Shown here: positions 12,044-15,825 of the stretch, piece after piece
Layout: each line of letters opens with the position of its first letter
Position numbering within the stretch: position 1 is the stretch's first letter
Source of the DNA: an uncultured Roseburia sp.
GTDB lineage: Bacteria > Bacillota > Clostridia > Lachnospirales > Lachnospiraceae
Direction of reading: 5' to 3'
DNA length: 15,825 nucleotides
NCBI GenBank assembly: GCA_934358955.1
Contig: CAKRLC010000066.1
Coordinates: 1-15,825, forward strand
Notes under the pieces: model-generated
What the model saw: only the letters and a program-made list of their open reading frames with translations
Database searches by the model: none
Told to the model about the DNA's origin: nothing
Program-made: the position numbers and the translations under genes

Positions 12044-12187
12044 ATGATTAATTTCGAAGAAGAATTAAAGAATTTTAAACCAAGTCTGGAAGTAGAAGAA
12101 GCAGAACAGGCAATTTATAATCATGAACTTACCGATATGACAGATGTACTGCAGGAGATGGTACAGGAACTGAAAAAGAATATGTAG
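12044..12187 (+). CDS. Small acidic hypothetical protein (47 aa)
   Basis: A short frame encoding MINFEEELKNFKPSLEVEEA and on to a helical, Lys-ending C-terminus (QEMVQELKKN). It has a GGAAGGGAAG-type SD, strong acidic/helical character without stops or low complexity, and lies 22 bp before the TPR protein gene on the same strand downstream of a good promoter. These favour a real gene. No domain is recognisable. It may act with the TPR protein, but this is only inferred from adjacency. Confidence 0.6.
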   Translation: MINFEEELKNFKPSLEVEEAEQAIYNHELTDMTDVLQEMVQELKKNM

Positions 12188-12209
12188 TTACAGAATAGAG
12201 AGGTTTTTC

Positions 12210-13577
12210 ATGGAATGTTATAATTGTGGAGCAGAGCTTGGGAAGAATGACATTTGCCCAAACTGCGGAACCAATGTGAAGTTATATAAAAAAATAATGA
12301 TGGCATCAAATGCTTATTATAACGATGCATTATGCAGAGCTGGTGTACGGGATCTTTCCGGTGCGGTCGAGAGTTTGAAGATCAGTCTTCGTTTTAATAA
12401 AATGAATATCGATGCAAGAAACCTGTTAGGACTGACCTATTATGAGATGGGAGAAGTTGTGGAGGCGCTTACAGAGTGGGTGATCAGTAAGAACTACCAG
12501 CCGCAGGATAATCTGGCGAGCCGTTATCTGGACGATATCCAGAAGAATCCGGCAAAGCTCGATACTGTGAATCAGACGATTAAAAAATATAATCAGGCTT
12601 TATTATACTGCAAACAAAACAGCAGGGATCTGGCAATTATCCAGTTGAAAAAGGTATTGTCTTTAAATCCGAAAATGGTGCGGGCGCATCAGCTTCTTGC
12701 CCTGTTATATATTCAGGAAGAACGATACGATTTAGCAAAGAAGACGCTTCGCAATGCAGGAAAGATCGATTCCAATAATACAATGACGCTTCGCTATCTG
12801 AAAGAGGCGAATATCGGATTAAAGCAGCAGAATCCGAACAAGAAACAGAAAAACGAGGAGCTTATTTCTTATCAGAGTGGCAATGATACCATCATTCAGC
12901 CGAAGTATCTGAAGGACACCTCAGCCATTGGTACGATCATCAATATGGTGATCGGAATTGCGATCGGAATCGCTATTACGGTATTTTTGATCGTTCCTGG
13001 TGTACGCAGCAATGCGTTAAATAATGCCAAGGCGGAAGTTTTGGAAGCAAATAATACGATTTCTTCAAAAAATAATACGATTTCAGACCTTGAAAAACAG
13101 GTGGAGCAGTTAAACAGTCAGATGGACAGTGTAAAAGGAAATGAAGAAGATTCTAACAAGAAGGTTTCAACGTATGAACAGCTTCTGACAGCTTATGTTG
13201 CTTATACAGAAGGACGCGTGAAGGATGCCGGAAGTGCATTAGAGAGTGTGAACCAGGAATATCTGGACGAGAATGCAAAAGCTGTCTATGAGAGCATGAA
13301 TACAGAGGTGAATGCAGAATACCTTGCGACGATGTATCAGGAAGGCTATAATGCCTATGCTTCAAAAAAATTTGAGGAAGCCATTGAAAAACTGGGTAAA
13401 GTAGTTGAGATGGATGAGACATATGAAGATGGAAATGCCGTATATTATCTGGCACAGTCTTACCGTAGAAATAATGATATGGAAAATGCCAGACCGTATT
13501 ATGAGAAAGTCATAGAGCTTGCGCCGAATACAGAACGAGCTGCCACAGCGCAGAACTATCTGGATGAGCAGCAGTAG
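12210..13577 (+). CDS. Zinc-ribbon, membrane-anchored TPR protein
   Basis: 455 aa. An N-terminal zinc ribbon has Cys3-x2-Cys6 and Cys16-x2-Cys19. TPR-like helices follow (about 30-95 and 120-185, with ALLYIQEERYDLAKKTL typical). A single hydrophobic segment (about 240-263: GTIINMVIGIAIGIAITVFL) gives a membrane anchor without a signal peptidase site. Next come a heptad-rich coiled coil (about 270-320) and C-terminal TPRs (about 375-445). The zinc ribbon and first TPR block are probably cytoplasmic and the C-terminal TPRs extracytoplasmic, judging by topology only. It is likely a scaffolding or assembly protein; no specific partner is evident. The start has GAGAGG upstream. It precedes spoIIA, separated by a strong terminator. 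Confidence 0.85.
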   Translation: MECYNCGAELGKNDICPNCGTNVKLYKKIMMASNAYYNDALCRAGVRDLSGAVESLKISLRFNKMNIDARNLLGLTYYEMGEVVEALTEWVISKNYQPQDNLASRYLDDIQKNPAKLDTVNQTIKKYNQALLYCKQNSRDLAIIQLKKVLSLNPKMVRAHQLLALLYIQEERYDLAKKTLRNAGKIDSNNTMTLRYLKEANIGLKQQNPNKKQKNEELISYQSGNDTIIQPKYLKDTSAIGTIINMVIGIAIGIAITVFLIVPGVRSNALNNAKAEVLEANNTISSKNNTISDLEKQVEQLNSQMDSVKGNEEDSNKKVSTYEQLLTAYVAYTEGRVKDAGSALESVNQEYLDENAKAVYESMNTEVNAEYLATMYQEGYNAYASKKFEEAIEKLGKVVEMDETYEDGNAVYYLAQSYRRNNDMENARPYYEKVIELAPNTERAATAQNYLDEQQ

Positions 13578-13660
13578 GTTCTTTCATACGATCAGAAAAA
13601 GGATAGATAACTGTGGACAAGCCAGAAAGCAGTTAGAAAAATAAGAGTACAGTGTGCAGA

Positions 13661-13707
13661 CAGCACCGGAAAGAGAAAAAATCAGATCTTTCCGGTGCTG
13701 TTTTTTT
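13661..13707 (+). terminator. Strong terminator upstream of spoIIAA
   Basis: CAGCACCGGAAAGA (13661-13674) pairs perfectly with TCTTTCCGGTGCTG (13687-13700), a 14-bp stem with a 12-nt loop, followed by seven Ts (13701-13707). It ends only 25 bp before the spoIIAA ATG, which leaves no room for a standard promoter between it and the operon. Confidence 0.9.
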
Positions 13708-13732
13708 ATGTTAAGAACAGGAGGAATTGAAC

Positions 13733-14038
13733 ATGAAAAGTGAGTATATAAGGGAAAGTGGGAGTTTGGTCATCTATGTGCCAAGGGAGCTTGACCATCA
13801 TGAGGCAGACCGGGTGAGAACAGAAACGGATACACTGATCGGGATTTATCATATCAGGCATTTGATTTTTGATTTTTCAGGGACAGATTTTATGGACAGC
13901 TCCGGGATCGGAGTATTGATTGGCAGAAGCAGAAACATGGGGTATGCGGGCGGCGATGTGAGAGCGAGAAATTTAAGCCCACATGTGAAAAAAATCTTTA
14001 ATGCATCCGGTTTAAAGAAAATCATACCGGTTGACTGA
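13733..14038 (+). CDS. spoIIAA: Anti-sigma-F factor antagonist SpoIIAA
   Basis: A 101-aa STAS-domain protein that, when dephosphorylated, binds SpoIIAB and frees sigma-F in the forespore. The family signature FMDSSGIGVLIGR is present (residues 53-65); Ser56, the first serine after Asp55, corresponds to the phosphorylated Ser58 of Bacillus subtilis SpoIIAA. ELDHHEAD near residue 19 also matches. ATG 13733 is the start because AGGAGGA lies 7 nt upstream; the TTG at 13727 is too near the SD. It is first in the spoIIAA-spoIIAB-sigF operon. Confidence 0.95.
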   Translation: MKSEYIRESGSLVIYVPRELDHHEADRVRTETDTLIGIYHIRHLIFDFSGTDFMDSSGIGVLIGRSRNMGYAGGDVRARNLSPHVKKIFNASGLKKIIPVD

Positions 14039-14059
14039 GAACAGGAAAGGAAGAAAAAT

Positions 14060-14494
14060 ATGAAGAATCAGAATGAAATGAAGCTTATTTTTGATGCCAG
14101 ATCGGTTAATGAAAGCTTTGCACGAATGGCAGTATCAGCATTTATTGCTGAATTAAATCCAACATTAGAAGAAATTGCGGATATTAAGACTGCAGTTTCA
14201 GAGGCAGTGACCAATGCAATTATCCATGGTTATGAAGATCCGGGACAGAAGGTGGAGCTTTTGTGCCGGATTACTGGAAATCTGGTAGAAATCACGGTCT
14301 CAGATGAAGGTGTCGGGATCGAAAATGTAGCAAAAGCGATGGAGCCTTTTTATACAACAAAACCACAGCTGGAGCGATCCGGGATGGGATTTTCTTTTAT
14401 GGAAGCATTTATGGATGAGCTGGAAGTTCTGTCGGAACCGGGACATGGAACGAAGGTACATATGACACGCAGAATCGGGAAACAGGAAGACTAG
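14060..14494 (+). CDS. spoIIAB: Anti-sigma-F factor and serine kinase SpoIIAB
   Basis: A 144-aa GHKL-fold ATPase that sequesters sigma-F and phosphorylates SpoIIAA. The N box (AVSEAVTNAIIHGY, residues 45-58), G1 box (DEGVGIENV, 82-90) and G2 region (SGMGFSFMEAF, 107-117; PGHGTKVHM) are all present, and the length is normal. The RBS AGGAAAGGAAG precedes the ATG. It is 21 bp after spoIIAA and 3 bp before sigF, so one transcript. Confidence 0.96.
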   Translation: MKNQNEMKLIFDARSVNESFARMAVSAFIAELNPTLEEIADIKTAVSEAVTNAIIHGYEDPGQKVELLCRITGNLVEITVSDEGVGIENVAKAMEPFYTTKPQLERSGMGFSFMEAFMDELEVLSEPGHGTKVHMTRRIGKQED

Positions 14495-14497
14495 CTT

Positions 14498-15226
14498 ATG
14501 GAACAGCAGGTTGAGTTGATTCGAAGGGCACAGGACGGAGATAAAAGTGCAAGAGACCGTTTTATAGCGGAAAATCTTGGACTGGTGCACGCAATTGTCC
14601 GCAGATTTGAAGGACGGGGACATGACAGAGAAGAACTTTTTCAGATCGGATGCATTGGACTGATGAAGTCAGTGGACCATTTTGATTTAAGCCTGCACCT
14701 TGCATTTTCTACTTATGCAGTTCCAATGATCACAGGGGAGATCCGGCGGTTTTTAAGGGATGATGGCATGGTGAAGATCAGCCGCAGCTTGAAAGAAAAC
14801 GGCTATAAGATCAGTAAGGCAAAGGAGATACTGACCAGGGAGCTTGGAAGAGATCCGAGTCTGTTAGAAATCTCTGCAATGACGGAACTGTCGACGGAGG
14901 AGATCGTTATGGCACTGGACGCTAACAGGGATGTAGAATCAATCTATCAGCCTGTTTGTGGAAAAGACGGAGATGAACTGCTGCTTATCGACCAGATCGG
15001 GGATGGAAATCACCCGGAAGAAGAGCCGGAAAAAGAAGCTCTTTTAAACAGGATTGTTGTGGAACAGCTTTTAGAAAGTCTGAACGACAAAGAGCAGAAG
15101 CTGATCCGGCTGCGTTATTTTGAAAACAGGACACAATGTGAAACAGCAAAGATTCTTTCTATGACGCAGGTGCAGGTCAGCCGGCAGGAGAGACGTATTT
15201 TGTTAAAATTAAGAAGCAAAACTTAA
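14498..15226 (+). CDS. sigF: RNA polymerase sigma-F factor (early forespore)
   Basis: 242 aa, sporulation-specific sigma of the F/G type that starts the forespore programme once released from SpoIIAB. Region 2 spans about residues 24-90 (REELFQIGCIGLMKSVDHFD, then FSTYAVPMITGEIRRFLRDD), region 3 about 95-150 (SRSLKENGYKISKAKEIL), region 4 about 185-240 with HTH CETAKILSMTQVQVSRQERR. There is no region 1.1, as expected. ATG 14498 has AGGAAG at 8 nt, inside the 3' end of spoIIAB, implying coupled translation. Confidence 0.96.
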   Translation: MEQQVELIRRAQDGDKSARDRFIAENLGLVHAIVRRFEGRGHDREELFQIGCIGLMKSVDHFDLSLHLAFSTYAVPMITGEIRRFLRDDGMVKISRSLKENGYKISKAKEILTRELGRDPSLLEISAMTELSTEEIVMALDANRDVESIYQPVCGKDGDELLLIDQIGDGNHPEEEPEKEALLNRIVVEQLLESLNDKEQKLIRLRYFENRTQCETAKILSMTQVQVSRQERRILLKLRSKT

Positions 15227-15317
15227 AACGTTGATTTTGAAAGACGTGAATGTGATTGGAGCAGTAGCGGTGACTAATGCACAGTCAAAATAATATAGAA
15301 AGATTTGCTGGAAAGTT

Positions 15318-15354
15318 AAAGCCGATGCAGGATTCTGAACTCTGCATCGGCTTT
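15318..15354. terminator. Bidirectional terminator between sigF and hcp
   Basis: AAAGCCGATGCAG (15318-15330) pairs perfectly with CTGCATCGGCTTT (15342-15354), a 13-bp stem and 11-nt loop, between two convergent genes. T tracts on both sides are short (stem-encoded TTT), so it serves both directions. Confidence 0.85.
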
Positions 15355-15415
15355 ATTGAATCTATAGATAATTTGAAAATTTATGCAACTGTGAAGGTGC
15401 TGAACAGTTAAAATT

Positions 15416-15825
15416 TTATTCGTTATGGTTCATCAGCGTTTTGATGTCTTCTTCCGGTGTGGTAATAGGTGCAATACCATAATTCTCCACCAGATAATTC
15501 AGAATATTAGGAGACAAAAAAGCTGGAAGAGAAGGACCGAGACGGATGTTTTTGATACCTAGATGCAGAAGTGTTAACAGGATACAGACGGCTTTCTGCT
15601 CGTACCAGGAGAGAACGAAGGAAAGTGGAAGTTCATTTACGGAACATCCAAATGCATCTGCAAGTGCTACGGCAACCTGGATTGCACCATAAGCATCGTT
15701 ACATTGCCCCATATCCATCAGTCGTGGCAGCCCGCCGATTTCTCCCAGATCGAGATCATTGAAACGGAATTTTCCACATGCCAGAGTGAGGATGATACTG
15801 TCAGAAGGTGTCTGTTTTACGAATT
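15416..15825 (-). CDS. hcp: Hydroxylamine reductase / hybrid-cluster protein, C-terminal part
   Basis: 3' part of a gene whose start lies beyond the right edge. The frame is open to the window end; about 135 residues are visible. Hallmarks of Hcp are present: [18 protein letters not shown] (cluster cysteine), [20 protein letters not shown] (second cysteine) and [20 protein letters not shown] (cluster glutamate), then [12 protein letters not shown]. These correspond to ligands of the 4Fe-2S-2O hybrid cluster. The protein reduces hydroxylamine or NO in the cytoplasm of anaerobes during nitrosative stress. It runs convergent with sigF. The C-terminal tail after [12 protein letters not shown] is short but normal. 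Confidence 0.95.
   Translation of the reverse strand, partial: FVKQTPSDSIILTLACGKFRFNDLDLGEIGGLPRLMDMGQCNDAYGAIQVAVALADAFGCSVNELPLSFVLSWYEQKAVCILLTLLHLGIKNIRLGPSLPAFLSPNILNYLVENYGIAPITTPEEDIKTLMNHNE

Overview
The window looks like chromosomal DNA of a spore-forming anaerobic Firmicute, most likely a Lachnospiraceae-type gut Clostridium. The basis is a clostridial-style ValS, the spoIIAA-spoIIAB-sigF sporulation operon, an Fe-S hybrid-cluster protein (Hcp) and A/T-rich, SD-led genes. I cannot name the genus from sequence alone.

Layout: the chromosomal backbone is valS (3-2648) on the left. On the right (from about 11727) are a small conserved-looking ORF, a membrane-anchored zinc-ribbon/TPR protein, spoIIAA-spoIIAB-sigF, and the 3' part of hcp on the opposite strand. 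Between them lies a compact integrated element of about 9.03 kb. Its ends are a perfect 73-bp direct repeat (2621-2693 and 11654-11726). The repeat covers the last 28 bp of valS plus the valS terminator, so integration left both ValS and its terminator intact.

The element is organised like a phage satellite or minimal prophage. It has a tyrosine integrase next to attL; a small-RNA region with a type I toxin-antitoxin module (28-aa hydrophobic toxin on the minus strand, convergent antitoxin RNA on the plus strand with a consensus promoter); and a divergent repressor/Cro-like switch with operators. A rightward operon follows: a small HTH/excisionase candidate, a conserved hypothetical, a RepA-like AAA ATPase, eight iteron-like repeats forming a probable origin, several small hypotheticals and an ImmA/IrrE-like zinc peptidase. 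A second, late-looking module has its own promoter and repeat cluster: a small basic putative regulator, a DUF4355-type scaffold, an HK97-fold-type major capsid protein, and a sigma-70-family factor. No terminase, portal, head-tail connector, tail or lysis gene is present.

Working model (inference): the repressor, whose C-terminus resembles ImmA-cleaved repressors, holds the early operon silent, and ImmA-like proteolysis or a helper phage relieves it. The RepA-like ATPase replicates the excised circle from the iterons, and the sigma factor or small basic protein controls late genes. The element supplies only a coat and scaffold, so a helper phage would have to provide portal, packaging and tail functions. 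A satellite that replaces the shell rather than remodelling it is the most interesting hypothesis here. The type I toxin would stabilise the element.
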